64,000 bases of DNA from Anthopleura xanthogrammica (GCA_964019055.1 OZ025223.1:4070625-4134624); one strand, 5' to 3'. Shown: positions 22,977 through 37,289, numbered from the stretch's first letter. The notes: generated by a model from the sequence alone, not told the origin. Translations and numbers: made by a program.

Positions 22977-25900
22977 TGTCGTCAGGGCAATGGTGATGGC
23001 CATTTTGATTGGTGTAAAATAGACTTGGATTGACAGCTGATCCACCCATAATAATCAACCAATAGGCCTTTCCGACACTTACAATACAAAGGCAGCAAAT
23101 TGATGCGCCAATCGTCAAAGAACAGAGCTTGTCAGATAATTGTGTTTCGGCCCACGCACATAGGTCAACCTATTGTTGTCATTCTTTTACTTGTTAAGCC
23201 ATGGATTGTTTTGAGTTTCTTATCCAAGTGTAACTTAGATTATAATATCGCAGGCCACACGCAAGCAATCTATTGTCTTTGGGAACTCACAACCGTAAAT
23301 GGAACAGTCGCCGTTCGACTCAATTTACGGTATTAAAAGTCGAGCGAGAGAGAATAAAATTCACATTTTTGTCTCATGGTATCTCCATGTCTTCCCCTAC
23401 CGGAAGTGACTTTTACGGCGCGCGCTTTAAGGCATTTACGATAATGACTCGAATGTACGTATTTTATACTATTGATTCTTCATTGCACTCTTCCTTTCAG
23501 CTAGATTAATACAACTGTTTAAAAATCCAATTGGGTTAGCACGTTGCAGTCTAGGCAGGGTTAGTGAGTAATTGTTCACTTGTGCGCGGTCTTTAGACAG
23601 GTGGCCAACAATTATTTGGTTATTTTGGTCTGACTGAAAATGTTAATAAGAATTCTACACGTACGAACAACCTGTTGTATTTATACAATTGGCCATGATT
23701 TGCCCTACAAGGTTGATTTTTGAGGGATAAAGTCAACTTTTTTATTGGACAAACAGGACCTTCAGACGTCAAATCTACCAGAAATGGATGTCAAAACAAA
23801 GTCCTCATTAGAACTTATGAAATATTTTACATCACTCGTTGATTAAATTTTTGCTGAAAAAGAAGAATAGCCTAGCATTCTCTTCTTTTTCCTCCAATAC
23901 CAGAACTAAATGAGCTTGAAATTTCATGCGATCGGCAAGCATCGCTGACACGGTTGCCTTGCAAACCCTTAGTTAAGCAATACGATTGTACAAGTATGTA
24001 CACTTGACTCCCTAGAATAGCACATCATAGCAAGCACGATATTGATCCAATAAACTTCACTATTCTAGATTAGTTCTTTTCGGAGATACTTTTTAATCGT
24101 TTCAATCAAATGTAAATAAAGATCCAGTAAAATAGTTCCGCCCGAATCTTTTCTCTTGACAGAATTGACCACGGGAATAGTACACATGGCCGAATTGTAT
24201 TGAATTAGTTGAATAGCCTTGGAAAGGTCATCGACTTCATGTATTTTAGCATGGCCGAGTAAATCATTTTGGAGATGTCATTTTTCAATTGAAATCTGAG
24301 AAACACGCGCTGATTTCATAGATTGCAAACCACTATCAGAATATTGTATTCTTAATGGCCTTGGATTATATCAAAGATGCCGATTCTAATAAATCCACTT
24401 CGGTTACATGATTTCCCCGATACTGATAATTCGGCTTGGAGCACGAAAAGAAATAAGCACAAAATCTTTTTGGTTTGGTACCTTATTACATGCGTTTAAG
24501 CAAAAATACCCTTTCAGTGTCAGTAATATCGCGGAGCATCCAAATCTTGGCCAAATGACAGAAATTAAGATTGTGTGACATTTCAGAAAACAAAATTTTC
24601 CTAGTTTTTTTATTTGGAAATCCTAATACGGCTCAAAAATTTTGAAGCTATAACTCTAATAATTGAATTAATTATAAGCTGGAGTCACGAACATGTATGT
24701 GTAGGCCGCACATTCGTTTTATGGATTAAAAATTATGGGTTATCGAAAAACCCGGACTTCTTCAAATCGGAATGCACACTTACAAGATTGAAGGCAAACA
24801 CTTTGAAATTACAAATGAATTGACTATAATCCGAGCCATTGTCGTTTTGTATCGTTTTTTTCGTCTCGCAGTATGGAAAAATATATATACAAGTATACTA
24901 TTTGATTGATTGATTAGACTGACGTCATTGGACCACGCGAATAAGCGTGGGTTGTGTCAGATTGATTGTAAGAGGCAGCTGACATTACCTAGTGTTCAGC
25001 AAGCGAGCGTGTTTCAATACGATTATGCTTCTAGACTTTGCTTACGTAGTTGAGGAGGCGGACAAGTGAAAGGCGATAAAAATCAGCAACATAATTGAGG
25101 ATATTTCTTGATTTTTTCCCTCTTAGCTCAACCATTAGAAACGACCTTGAAGGAAGCACGAGGAAGAGCACTATTAAATAACCTTCCATCACTCGATTTC
25201 AACAGCAAAAATATTTCACATCTCCCTAATAAATATTACAACATTTTTTTCAAGTGTTTTCTGATTTTCTAAAGGTTTTTCTAGAGACCGATTTTCAATG
25301 CTGAACAATGCTCAATATTCGCCCTTACTGGGGTAGCTTTTCCAAATTGGTTCACACCTTAATTTTCCATAAAAATCCCCAAGCTCAAGAACTTTATGCA
25401 AAATTTATTCGAAAAAAATTTCATTCGATCCGGATCCTGGAGATTATACGAAACTTAAAAAACTGTGTAATCCGCGTAAGCCAGGGAAATTAAAGTATCT
25501 TCATCTCCAATTTGCGGTCGGCGTCTGAGGTTCACCAACCATTTTCTCCCCTCCGCTATTTTTAGATTTAAATCTAAAATCTACGAATCGAGAAAAAGGA
25601 CTTTTTTGAAAAATTAGATACGATTTTGAGGAGCTGAAGCACATGAAAAAAACGCACGTGCAAACAGTTTTTATTTATTATTTTCCCTTGCCAAATTTCT
25701 TCATGAAGCGTAAACGAGCTCTGCAAACATAGTACGTGCTCGGTTGTCAACAATACCTGACCACCGGAAGTAAACTTTGTATAGGCTACCTGTAGGAATG
25801 TAATGAGCAGGGTATTATGTAGAATTCAAAAATGTGGTATGAAGACTATTTTCTTGTAGTGGAACATAACGACTTTATTCACACAAGTATGCGATTGTTT

Positions 25901-26273
25901 TAGTGCAGTAGGAGATTCCTCAAAAGCAACTGACCAGCCTGGAAGTTCCGGCTGCGAGCTAGACACCTCGAAATTTAAGGAAAAGTTAAGCTTGGTTGAT
26001 TACGTAAAGCTATTACTGAAACGGCAACGAGTTGAATCTAATTCCAGTAAAATACCAGATATCCTACAAAAGTAGGAACAATAAGCTCAGCATGGGGTTA
26101 AAAACTTTTTCAAAGCAAATTAGCCAAAAATTTTAAAATATACCAGTTAACACGTTCTGAAACATCATATAAGACTTCAAGTTTCTGCTCAGTTTACCTG
26201 TTGAAAACACGTGCTTAATGACGTCATTATTATGCTTTGATCGTTCTTTGTTTGGCTTGATGTCACTTGGGAA

Positions 26274-26631
26274 TTTTCTGCACGTGAGGTATTAAAAGTA
26301 CAGTGATGTTTGTGATGGAAAAACATAGTTAGAAAACTTGAAAAAGTTCAACGGAAAAAATTAAGGAAAGGAAATGAAAGGAACTTCGAGGACACTAGTA
26401 AGAGAAAAGAAGGTGGGTAGGGTGAGGGTATATCGTAGTGTGGTGTGAGGTAATGTATGGATGTAGTAGGGGGATATAGGAGGTAAGACGTAGGATGGTG
26501 CATGGTATTAGGTAGGATAGTGTAGTGTGGTGTATGGTAAGGTACTTAGGATAATGGCGGATAGGTTAGATGGTGTGGTGCGGGGTTCCCCCTTGTAGCA
26601 AATTTAGAGAGAGGAGAGGAGAGGAGAAGAG
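26274..26631 (+). repeat. Duplicated block A (source copy)
   Basis: These 358 bp, from TTTTCTGCACGTGAGG to GGAGAGGAGAAGAG, recur at 29779-30136 without a difference that I can see. Contents are G/T-rich low complexity (GGTGTGAGGTAATGTATGG) ending in a GAGGA run. Confidence 0.95.
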
Positions 26632-27582
26632 AGGGGAACATATCTAGCAGAGCAGAGCAGAATAGACAGTAGAGCAGAGGAGAGAGACGAGACGAGACGA
26701 GAAGTAACAGGTGGATGTCGAGGAAGGAAGCATCACAATTGCACAACCAGTTTCCTCACATAAGTTTACTCTAAGCATACAAGATATCAGAAATGTTAAT
26801 ATAGTCATAAAGACTCATTCATGTTTGTGGTTGACTGAGTGAATCACCATCGACTAACTGGTCGCTAGGCTAGCACAACAACAGAACAACAACAAAAAAC
26901 CAGTGTAACCAAAAATTCTTGGATGTTCTATAGTTCAGGATAATAATAAAGAAACAGCATCGCAAAGTGAGCTCTAGCAGTGTCGCACGGATTGATCATC
27001 AACCTAAGCGAATATCCAACGACATCAATGAATCAAATCTAAGGAAGCACAATATAAATCATTGCTCAAATACTGTCAGGTATAAATTTAGATGCGTTAC
27101 TAATGTAGGTGAAGCATTTGGAAACGCGTTTCCAACTCTGAGGAGCACGCGACACTGACTCACTTCCTTACTTGGTCGCATGTCGTTCCCGCATGACGTC
27201 ATATGGCAACGCCTCACCGGTTATCACATGAATATTAGAAACGTTACGTAAAAGTAAATGTGGCAAAGCACTGGAACAACATTATGTCATATATAGACAA
27301 ACTAAGATTATTGGAAAATAAGTGTAAATTATTTTAGAGAATAGAAACAATTTTTCTGATCGCGCGCGCATTCAAGCTCACAGCTTGCAGTTAAACAAGT
27401 CAAAAATAATTCTGACAATCTTATCTTTATTACCCGAAAACTCTTATTTAGGTCTTGCAATTTTGACGCGCGCGAGTACGCATTCCTTTAGAGTGAATTA
27501 TGGAGGCATACAAAAGTTCATTAGATATATTGATTCAAATAAGCCTTTACTAAAATTTTTATCGAAAATTTTTCTCAAACCC

Positions 27583-27690
27583 TGAAACAACCTCTGGGCT
27601 GATGTAAGTCAGGGCATGGCTAACTCACAGATCCAACCCTGAAACAACCTCTGGGCTGATATAAGTCAGGGCATGGCTAACTCAGATCGA
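27583..27690 (-). repeat. 57-bp repeat, about two copies
   Basis: Minus-strand orientation: two units of CCCTGAAACAACCTCTGGGC, then a piece resembling the SINE body (TAGCTTGTTAGG) at 27700-27718. A further partial copy is at 28640-28690 (CCCTGAAACAACCTCTGGGC). Confidence 0.9.
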
Positions 27691-28759
27691 AATAGAATAT
27701 AGCTAGCTTGTTAGGGAGAAGTTGCACTCTATAACAAGCTATTTTAATCTATTTAGTATGTTCTAGATAGAGTGTCTATAAGCGTGGTTGGACATAATTC
27801 ACTGAAGACCTGAAGAACGACAAACAGACTGAGTGCGTCATACAAATGTATTTCGCGGTCCCTACGACGTATTGTTAGAGCAAGACCTCCCACAGAGAAC
27901 AAGAGTTTAAAAATAGGGAAAAAATACGAATTTTAATATTGTAGCTTAATCACCTTGCAGTTTAATGTAAATATTCGGTTGCTCTTGACAAACAAGATCT
28001 GTTAATTTGATTGATGTATGTAAGGTTAGAATGATACATCTATAATTTATAGTCTTTTTCGCGACGGTGTGACAGCCACCTGGCGGTTTCAAGTATATTA
28101 TTAGCCCTCATTAGTAGATGTATTAACTAGGAGTTTGACTATATCTTAGAGACTCTGGGGGATAATTTTAATTTTTGGCGCGTGGAGCCAAACTCGTGGT
28201 ATTCGCTTCGATTGAAACACGTGCATGTTCGGCGCGCTCAAAGATGTTTTTAATTTTTGGCGCGTTTGCGCGTCACTTGTGAATATAATTGGGTGTGGTT
28301 CAGAGCATACGAGCGGATCGAAGTTCCCGCAGTCTTCGTTTCAGTTGGCTCTCTTAACCAATTTATCACAAAATGTGTAAAATAGACTAATTTTATCGCT
28401 TCTATCGAATGTAAACAATACTATAGAATTCTAGAACTAATTATAGCCTTAATTTCAACTGGATGTGTCAAATAATGGTTATTTCAAATCCATATTTATT
28501 AATTGTGGTGATCATAAATTTTTGTTTTCTTTCCGTAAAATATTTTTTCCCCAGGGAGGGTGGGGAGAGTTGAGTGAATAAAAATGTCTGCGCGTAGACA
28601 ATGGTGTTACGAAAAAAAACTTTAAAATTTATCGATAAGGCCCTGAAACAACCTCTGGGCTGATAAAAGTCAGAGCATAGCTAACTTGGCAAAGTTCGAA
28701 GAACCCGTAGAAAAACCAATAAAGGAAAATCTAACACACTCTACTCCCCCTCCTCCACT

Positions 28760-29780
28760 AGTGAATTTAAGAGACTAGGGCCCAGTTCAGATGTCGAACG
28801 TTTGCCGCGTCGAATCTAATTACCTTTGAGGCAAGTAACTAAGAAAAAGTCGAGAACTTCTATATGAAACATCAGCTCTTTTGCTTAGCGCCTGGAGACG
28901 GCATGTTTTAAGTTTGGCCTCAGCATACTACAAGCTAGTTTCGAGGAAAACAGCGCTCGACCTTAATGGTAATTAGATTCGACGCAGCAAAACTGGGTCT
29001 ACTAAAAGCTCTAATATGATAACAAGTGTATGCCTGCTTGGTTTTTTGTTTCATGTATTAATCATTTAGTAAGGTATTACTATAGTGGGCATGTGTGACA
29101 AGCGGTTTGCTGAAACCTGAAACTCGAAGCTTATTTATTCCTCCATGAATAAAACTTGTATAATAGCATCAATATATGATGATAATAAAGATAACAAAAT
29201 GACAAATATAAACCTCATAATGAATGGCCAAAACCGTGCGGAAAATACGAAAACATGTTGCAAGTTTCTTATCTGAAACAGAAACTTGCAACGTAAGCAT
29301 CAAAAGAGGACAAGAAATTATCTTGCGCATGCTCCATAGGGAGATACTCATGCGATCCTTGCGAGGTTTTGGACCCTGGAAGAATACGGTACTCTTAAAA
29401 AGGGATGTGATACGGGGCTTCAGATGTGGGATGTGGATGATTTTTTAATATGATCTATCGTGTGAGCAATTGCTTCTAGTTTGTTCGATACAATGTTCCT
29501 TCTTTCGTTTTCGTCGGTTCTAATTTAGGTTTCGAAACTTGTCACATTAAACCTGTCTTCAGGGAGGGGGAGGGGGAGGGGAAGGTTAAAGTCTAGAAGA
29601 GTAAGGGAAGGTAAAGAGGGGGACTGTGAATAGATTTGCTTAGTAAACATCTACTGAATAAATATTTGACTTATTATTGCTTGAAAGAATTTCTGGAGCG
29701 TAAAGCCAATCGTTTGCAATTTCAAACCTATAGTGGCAATGACCATGACATTTAACGTACTTTGGATCAGCCTCAGACTT
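28760..29780 (+). repeat. Duplicated block B
   Basis: This 1021-bp block recurs at 30135-31155, shifted by exactly 1375 bp, with no visible difference. Short open frames inside (for example 29224-29448) are repeated identically and look non-coding. Confidence 0.97.
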
Positions 29781-30136
29781 TTCTGCACGTGAGGTATTAA
29801 AAGTACAGTGATGTTTGTGATGGAAAAACATAGTTAGAAAACTTGAAAAAGTTCAACGGAAAAAATTAAGGAAAGGAAATGAAAGGAACTTCGAGGACAC
29901 TAGTAAGAGAAAAGAAGGTGGGTAGGGTGAGGGTATATCGTAGTGTGGTGTGAGGTAATGTATGGATGTAGTAGGGGGATATAGGAGGTAAGACGTAGGA
30001 TGGTGCATGGTATTAGGTAGGATAGTGTAGTGTGGTGTATGGTAAGGTACTTAGGATAATGGCGGATAGGTTAGATGGTGTGGTGCGGGGTTCCCCCTTG
30101 TAGCAAATTTAGAGAGAGGAGAGGAGAGGAGAAGAG
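29779..30136 (+). repeat. Duplicated block A' (copy of 26274-26631)
   Basis: Copy of block A placed between the two B blocks. It overlaps B by TT (29779-29780) and B' by AG (30135-30136), so both joints have two bases of microhomology. Confidence 0.95.
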
Positions 30137-31155
30137 TGAATTTAAGAGACTAGGGCCCAGTTCAGATGTCGAACGTTTGCCGCGTCGAATCTAATTACCT
30201 TTGAGGCAAGTAACTAAGAAAAAGTCGAGAACTTCTATATGAAACATCAGCTCTTTTGCTTAGCGCCTGGAGACGGCATGTTTTAAGTTTGGCCTCAGCA
30301 TACTACAAGCTAGTTTCGAGGAAAACAGCGCTCGACCTTAATGGTAATTAGATTCGACGCAGCAAAACTGGGTCTACTAAAAGCTCTAATATGATAACAA
30401 GTGTATGCCTGCTTGGTTTTTTGTTTCATGTATTAATCATTTAGTAAGGTATTACTATAGTGGGCATGTGTGACAAGCGGTTTGCTGAAACCTGAAACTC
30501 GAAGCTTATTTATTCCTCCATGAATAAAACTTGTATAATAGCATCAATATATGATGATAATAAAGATAACAAAATGACAAATATAAACCTCATAATGAAT
30601 GGCCAAAACCGTGCGGAAAATACGAAAACATGTTGCAAGTTTCTTATCTGAAACAGAAACTTGCAACGTAAGCATCAAAAGAGGACAAGAAATTATCTTG
30701 CGCATGCTCCATAGGGAGATACTCATGCGATCCTTGCGAGGTTTTGGACCCTGGAAGAATACGGTACTCTTAAAAAGGGATGTGATACGGGGCTTCAGAT
30801 GTGGGATGTGGATGATTTTTTAATATGATCTATCGTGTGAGCAATTGCTTCTAGTTTGTTCGATACAATGTTCCTTCTTTCGTTTTCGTCGGTTCTAATT
30901 TAGGTTTCGAAACTTGTCACATTAAACCTGTCTTCAGGGAGGGGGAGGGGGAGGGGAAGGTTAAAGTCTAGAAGAGTAAGGGAAGGTAAAGAGGGGGACT
31001 GTGAATAGATTTGCTTAGTAAACATCTACTGAATAAATATTTGACTTATTATTGCTTGAAAGAATTTCTGGAGCGTAAAGCCAATCGTTTGCAATTTCAA
31101 ACCTATAGTGGCAATGACCATGACATTTAACGTACTTTGGATCAGCCTCAGACTT
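30135..31155 (+). repeat. Duplicated block B' (copy of 28760-29780)
   Basis: Second B block. After 31155 the sequences differ: GAGAATGG follows B', while block A' follows B. The order is B, A', B'. Confidence 0.97.
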
Positions 31156-31275
31156 GAGAATGGAAGCTACATGAAATGATTAAAATCATAATTATATGAA
31201 CATAGACCCCTTGAATACCTTCCTCGTTTACCTACTGCGAACAATAATGGGGAAAATCATTTATTACTCAACTTA

Positions 31276-31378
31276 ACCCTTGCAGCACGTCGGAATGCAG
31301 CTCAATTTGGAGATTGAAATTCTTTTGTTTTGTCCTCCAAATTGAGCTACTTTGAAGTCACGTTCAGGAGGTCTATAG
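31276..31378. mobile_element. Palindromic MITE, CTCAATTTGGAGGACAAAAC family
   Basis: Left arm CCCTTGCAGCACGTCGGAAT then GCAGCTCAATTTGGAG; right arm TTTTGTCCTCCAAATTGAGC. The right tip is decayed (CAGGAGGTCTATAG). Slightly deleted at the centre relative to 52211-52346. Confidence 0.75.
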
Positions 31379-32872
31379 GGCCCCCATTTTTGCATATTAC
31401 ATGCCCCCCCCCCCTTCGATATAGAAAATGAAGATCCCAAAAAAGTCTTGACGTGAAAAGTTTTAAATATCTTCAATCGAAGCAAATTTTTGTTTTGACC
31501 CTCAAGACCAGGGATTAATGCAAATAAAAGAGCTCTTTTAAGATTGCAGCCCTCAAAATCTTCGTTCTATAAATTGCTCGTACTCTGCACAGCTCTAGAA
31601 CGATCCACAATATTTCAGCTCCAAAACAAAAGTGACATATCTGGTTATTACGGTTTACGTTGCTAAATATAGTTGTTTAAACATGTGTAGAAACTAAAAG
31701 AAGAAACTAAAGGAAAACAAAGCAGATTACAAGTCACGGAATTTGGGATTTTTTCATGAAAAGGTAACATTAGAATATGTAACTGGAAGACAAACGAAGC
31801 AGATTATTACATTTTCGTAACAAAAATAGAACGTTTAAAGAATGTCGCACATGACAGAAACATTAGCTATTAATTTTGGTTTTTAAAATATCGATTTTCC
31901 CCCCCTGCAATTGGCGCCCCCAGACGACGAAAATATAAGAGAAGCAGTTTTATCATATTTTTTGAAATAAAAAATAGAACGTGTAAGAATGTCGCACATG
32001 ACAGAAACCATTAACCATTAAGGTTTTTTTAAGAATATCTTTTTTCCTGCAGTGGGCGCCTCAGGGTGCCGGAAAATCAAGAATATTAAGTTTGATCTGT
32101 CAAGTGGTTTGAACCAGACATATGCGGTGATGTTCATTGGGTTTTTGTGGTCTGCAAGTCGTTCTCTAGCATTTTCATGCCAAGACATTATTTAAGCCGA
32201 AATTTACCGCACTTCACTTTGAATTTTTTTCCTCTTCTGAATATTTCATTCTATTTTATTTCCACTGTTTAGTTTAAAGCCGAGAACAGCCGTGCTGCGG
32301 AATTTATCAGATTTCTTGAAAACTTTAAAATAGATCTTTAATGTTAGAAATAGGAGTGAAAATTGAGACTGAAAACTATGAGAAAATGAATGAATAAATA
32401 AATGAATGAATGTAATAAAACAAGGATAAAAACTCTGCAGGACTACTGAGGAAATTACAATCTAGAAATTGAGAGAAATAATTAGTATACCAACAGTTGC
32501 ATCACAATCAATTCTAAACAAATAAAATAAAATATATAAAAACAAAATGAGAATTAACAGTGGATTCCTCAGAGTGGCTCTTTTTCCACTGCGTTCCAAT
32601 TGGAATTTAGAAATTGATTTTCAACAAATAAAACAACATCAGAATACATTAAAAGAAAGTGACATAATATTTTCTGAACTACTGCCAGATATTTTACCAG
32701 AGGATAATACTTTTGGGCCGGTAATTTGTAATAATCAATATCACTGATTGGATTTTAAAAGGTTTTTCCAGGCGATGATAGAGTTTCTGGATTGTTGCGC
32801 GCATATATGAGGAAACCATGTTGCTTCTCTACATGGAGAAATCCTTGTTTTCTTCCACGTGCAAGTTCAAAA

Positions 32873-33310
32873 AATTCAAATCGATACTAGCAAAAGTATT
32901 GTTTTTTTGCCAGACGTCAAAATTAATTATCAGGTTGTTCAACATTTGACGATACAATAATTTTTGCAAAAGTTCTATTTTCGCAATATTTCCTCTTCAT
33001 TTGCGACCATTCATTACAAAAATTTAAACCGAAACTAGCAAAAGTAAGATTTTTTTATCCAAGACATCAAAATTAATTATCAGGTTGTTCAACATTTAAC
33101 GATACAATAATTTTTGCAAAAGTTCTATTTTCGCAATATTTCCTCTTCATTTGCGACCATTCATTACAAAAATTTAAACCGAAACTAGCAAAAGTAAGAT
33201 TTTTTTATCCAAGACATCAAAATTAATTATCAGGTTGTTCAACATTTAACGATATTTCGCAAAAGTTCTATTTTCGCAATATTTCCTCTTTATTTGCGAA
33301 CACTCATTAC
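32873..33310. repeat. 150-bp tandem repeat, nearly three copies
   Basis: Units begin with GACRTCAAAATTAATTATCA at 32913, 33063 and 33213, a period of 150 bp, and contain TTCGCAATATTTCCTCTTCA. The second and third units are almost identical at their joint; the first and last are more decayed, and the third has a short deletion (ACGATATTTCGCAAAAG). Confidence 0.9.
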
Positions 33311-33540
33311 AAGTACATCCCACAAACATGTCCATGTATTAACTCCAAATTATTTTTCAAATCCGCCTGGACAATGTTCTAATTATAAGCGAGGAAGAAG
33401 GCATTAACAAGTCTTTGTTTAGATGTAATGGAACTTTCCTTCACTCACAACTACATTCATTTGGTAAAACGCAATGTTCAAATCATGATGTATTTTTCAA
33501 GACTTAGAAATACTAGTAACATGGCAATATAATTACAGTT

Positions 33541-33967
33541 TGGTCTGTTCCTTGGTTCGAGGTTTTTCTCCAGATTCTCTGGTTTTCCTCCCTCCTCAAA
33601 ACCTATTTAGCTAAATTCTAATTTGACTTGTGAGTTAGGAATAGCTGTGCCCTGACTTAGATCAGCCCAGAGGTTGTTTCAGGGTTCAATCTGTGAGTTA
33701 GCCATGCCCTGACTTAGATCAGCCAAGAGGTTGTTTCAGGGTTCAATCTGTGAGTTAGCCGTGCCCTGACTTAGATCAGCCCAGAGGTTGTTTCAGGGTT
33801 GGATCTGTGAGTTAGCCATGCCCTGACTTAGATCAGCCCAGAGGTTGTTTCAGGGTTCAATCTGTGAGTTAGCCATACCCTGGCTTACATCAAACCAGAG
33901 GTTGTTTCAGGGTTCAATCTGTGAGTTAGCCATACCCTGACTTAGATCAGCCAAGAGGTTGTTTCAA
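33541..33967 (+). mobile_element. SINE body plus 57-bp array (about 5.5 copies), head missing
   Basis: Plus orientation: TCTCTGGTTTTCCTCCCTCC and AGCTAAATTCTAATTTGACT match the SINE body of 61864-62717, followed by about five and a half 57-bp units to 33967. The tRNA-like head is absent, as expected for a 5'-truncated retroposon copy. Confidence 0.8.
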
Positions 33968-35365
33968 GCCTCCATAATAAAGGTTATTCTTTAAAAGTAA
34001 TCTACAGTTGCATTTACAATTTACAGTCATACATACATAACAATCAGTATTAAAAACATTCAAGAATATCAGTACCAGAAGAGAAAATTAACACCGTAAT
34101 TCCAAATTTAGCCATTTAACTAATTTCATCGTGTTCATTTAAGGCTTCAATTCAGCCATCTTAAGCTTCATTTAATTGAACCACAGCCAGGGTGATAATC
34201 ATCACCTGCTGGTGGTACTATAGAACATTGACAGTTTGCTATTCAATGAAATTTTTAGCCCTGAAGAGTTCGAACACAGGAATCTAAATTTCAATAAGAT
34301 TCCCTTAACGACATCATTCCTAAGACAAAGTGGCTTATAAGTTTTGTCTCTATAATTGAAAGTTGAAAGAAACGTAAAATATAAGCAATTCCTAGGTTTT
34401 CGCAACTGGATAAACATTTCAATTTTCGCGAATATTTAAACAAAATTACCACGTTTCCGATAAAAACGTAATGTCATTAATGATTAATTACTGAATACTA
34501 ATCTTTTCATATCTAGTGGGGAAATTTTTTTAACCAGGTAGAGTTTTTAGCGGAAGAAAATTTTTTTTAGCCGGTCCCAGCAATGAGCCATGTGGGACCC
34601 CAAACCGCTACGTGATTTCTCTCACAGCAGGGTATATTATGTTATTATATCTGTAACATTATGATTATTTTCGTCATCAATGACTTTGCCAAACCTTTTT
34701 GTCAGCTTTTTGACACTAAGGCGGAGTTGTTTGGGAATGTCGACCTAAACAGAAGTAATAACCACGAAATTTGAAAACATTCTGAGACCCGTTCGTATAA
34801 GAATAGGCCTCGAGGACACAGGTGGCTTGAGGAAAAGGTGTTAATTTGTCGAAAACATCTCGTTTTAATTCGGATATCATTTTACGGGTTGTTTGTGTTT
34901 AATCACCAACGAGTGCGAATTCTGGCACCATCACTTCTACAGGTACTCTGATGCAATTTTGACACACCCTGGCCACGGGACAGGTGAAACAGAACCAAGA
35001 CACCGAAAAACATTGGTAAACAACTGGAGATGTGGTCACGGAACATTAAAAAAAGTTTAAAATAAAAAGAAACTTTGCACGAGATACAACTGATACAACA
35101 AAGAAACAAAACAAAAATAAGGTTTTGCTCTCCTTAACTAACAAAGCAATGACTTTTATTTATTTTTACTCGACAAAAAAAAAATTAAATGGAATTTTTT
35201 AGTTGGATTAATTTTATGAAACAGGAAGTATGATTCATACGGCGGAATTTATAAGTAGCTATTCAAGTAATTCTGAATCGTACTGTCTACCTTTTATTAT
35301 AATTAATAAAATAAATTATTCCAAATTTCTTCTATTTTTGAAAAACTTTCTTTCAGTTAAACATT

Positions 35366-35587
35366 AGCGAACTTCAAATTCGACTTCGAGAATGAGTACA
35401 AGTACGAATTTTGAAGACTCAAAGATTAGCACTATAATTTTGTATAGTCATGGTGGAGTACGTAGATTGAAACTTTAGATTGTTAAAAATCGGAAATCGA
35501 ATACGATTCAGTGTTAAGCACGCAGGGCCGATATTGCTAAACTCGTATTCGTACTCGTACTCGTAGTCGAATCTGAAGTTCGCTATT
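35366..35587. mobile_element. Inverted-repeat element with TAGCGAACTTCA ends
   Basis: TAGCGAACTTCAAATTCGAC on the left is mirrored by GTCGAATCTGAAGTTCGCTA on the right. Next to the right arm is a CGTACT/CGTATT hexamer run; the left arm has the matching GAGTACAAGTACG. Confidence 0.75.
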
Positions 35588-36565
35588 AGATACTTTGCGT
35601 ATCGGGTAATTCCAACTTCCCGTTGATCTCTTTTAGCAGTCATTTATTAAACTATTAGTGTTTAACCGATATTTTTCATTCGTATTGGAAAAACAATTGC
35701 CGGAGTACTCCAAGAGAAACAGTATCATAGTGATAATTTTTGTTTTTTTCTTGTTTTTGAACTTCGACAAAGGCATTCAACAATTAAAACTGCCTTAGGG
35801 TGGTAAAAAAAAGGCTTAATTGTATCGTGTTTTTGTTATAAAAATTTAATCACATGTTTTACAACACCTTAGGAAAACAACTTAATTTGGAGTAAAACTT
35901 TTCTAACGTGATAAATACCACATCCTAAAATGAGAGATAGCGAACAGCGTTCGGTGGCGGGGAAGAAGATGTCTCCATGGAAACTAAACAAACAGGCCAA
36001 GGAATCTTATAAACTTTAAGGAGTCATTTCAAAGTGACAGTAATAAAGTTATGACACGATATGACACAGAATCGTAATGAATATAGTATCGATATTGGTG
36101 TATTTATTGAGTTAGCCGCGACTTCCAGGCGCCATAAGACAGGCGGTGGATGTAAACTGCTGACACAGTTCTGATTAATTTGCGCAAAACGAGGTCCACG
36201 ATGAGCTGCGTTGTGGTTTTATGACCGCTAATGATCCTAAACTACACAGCGTTGAATTATCTTCATCTGGCAGTACCATGAAGGAATAATGAAATAATCT
36301 TAAAAATAATAAAATGAAAGGTTGGAAGTCATGTAGGAGCCGGACTGCGCGCTCAAAGGAAGTTGAAATTAAAAATGTCACATCAGTTCTGCTAAGAAAT
36401 TAGCTGTTGCTAGGCTTCTCTTTGCTAAGATGGTTTCGATGGGTTACAGTTTTTTGTTATTTAAAGGTTTAGGAAAGGGACGTTGATTTATAAAGGTTTT
36501 AAAATCTTAGTTTTTAGACTTGATGGTTATCATAAGCTCTGATTGTAGTCTATTAAGAACAGGCT

Positions 36566-36762
36566 CAAAAGATCAAAAAATATGGGTCTAAACTCTCTCC
36601 TATACACCTTTACATCATACAATTCCCAGCTTAATTCCCAATGCCGAGCCGAGGACAAAACAATAAATATTACAGATCAAAAAAATATGGGTCTAAACTA
36701 TCTCCTATACACCTTTTCCATCATATAATTCCCAATGCCGAGCCGAGGACAAAACAATAAAT
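36566..36762. repeat. Tandem duplication of about 100 bp
   Basis: Two head-to-tail copies from AGATCAAAAAATATGGGTCT to CCGAGGACAAAACAATAAAT. The first has an extra CAGCTTAATTCC; otherwise they differ by a few bases. Confidence 0.9.
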
Positions 36763-37289
36763 ATGAGAATTGAAATCCATTGTATTGACGCTAGCTGCTC
36801 TGAGAAGCATCTTACGAGTAGTGAAAAAGAAAGGCGGTATAATTGACCACTTAGGATGTTATTTGTGTACTTTGTTGGACTATTGACTGGTAGTGAACAA
36901 CAAAGACTCAACTGGGAGATCAATACCTGCACAACACCCTTACAGTTAACAACACATGGCCAGATAAATAACCCAAGTTATTAATACTAGACCACTGTAA
37001 AGATCTTATAAAAAGGGTCCATCTAAACAAAACAACATCATAAGTGGATCTTTTTGAGATGCCTTGATACAAAGTGCGCTACAGCTACTGCATTCATGGT
37101 GGACAAAAGATCGTTTTCGCGTGCGTGATTATCATTGACATGCGCACGGTACGAGCGCACTGACGCACGTAACTCATGCTGCGTATGCGCCACTCATCTG
37201 GAAATGACCTTGACCATTGTCTTTAAGACTAAGAAAGAACTTATTATAGTCAGTTTTCAAGGTTATTTGACTTCGACTGATTCAACAAA

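Noticed and set aside
29169..30823. Two pairs of identical 60- and 74-codon frames suggesting a conserved gene family
   Set aside because: Identity comes from the recent block duplication; a single copy shows no domain or codon signal.
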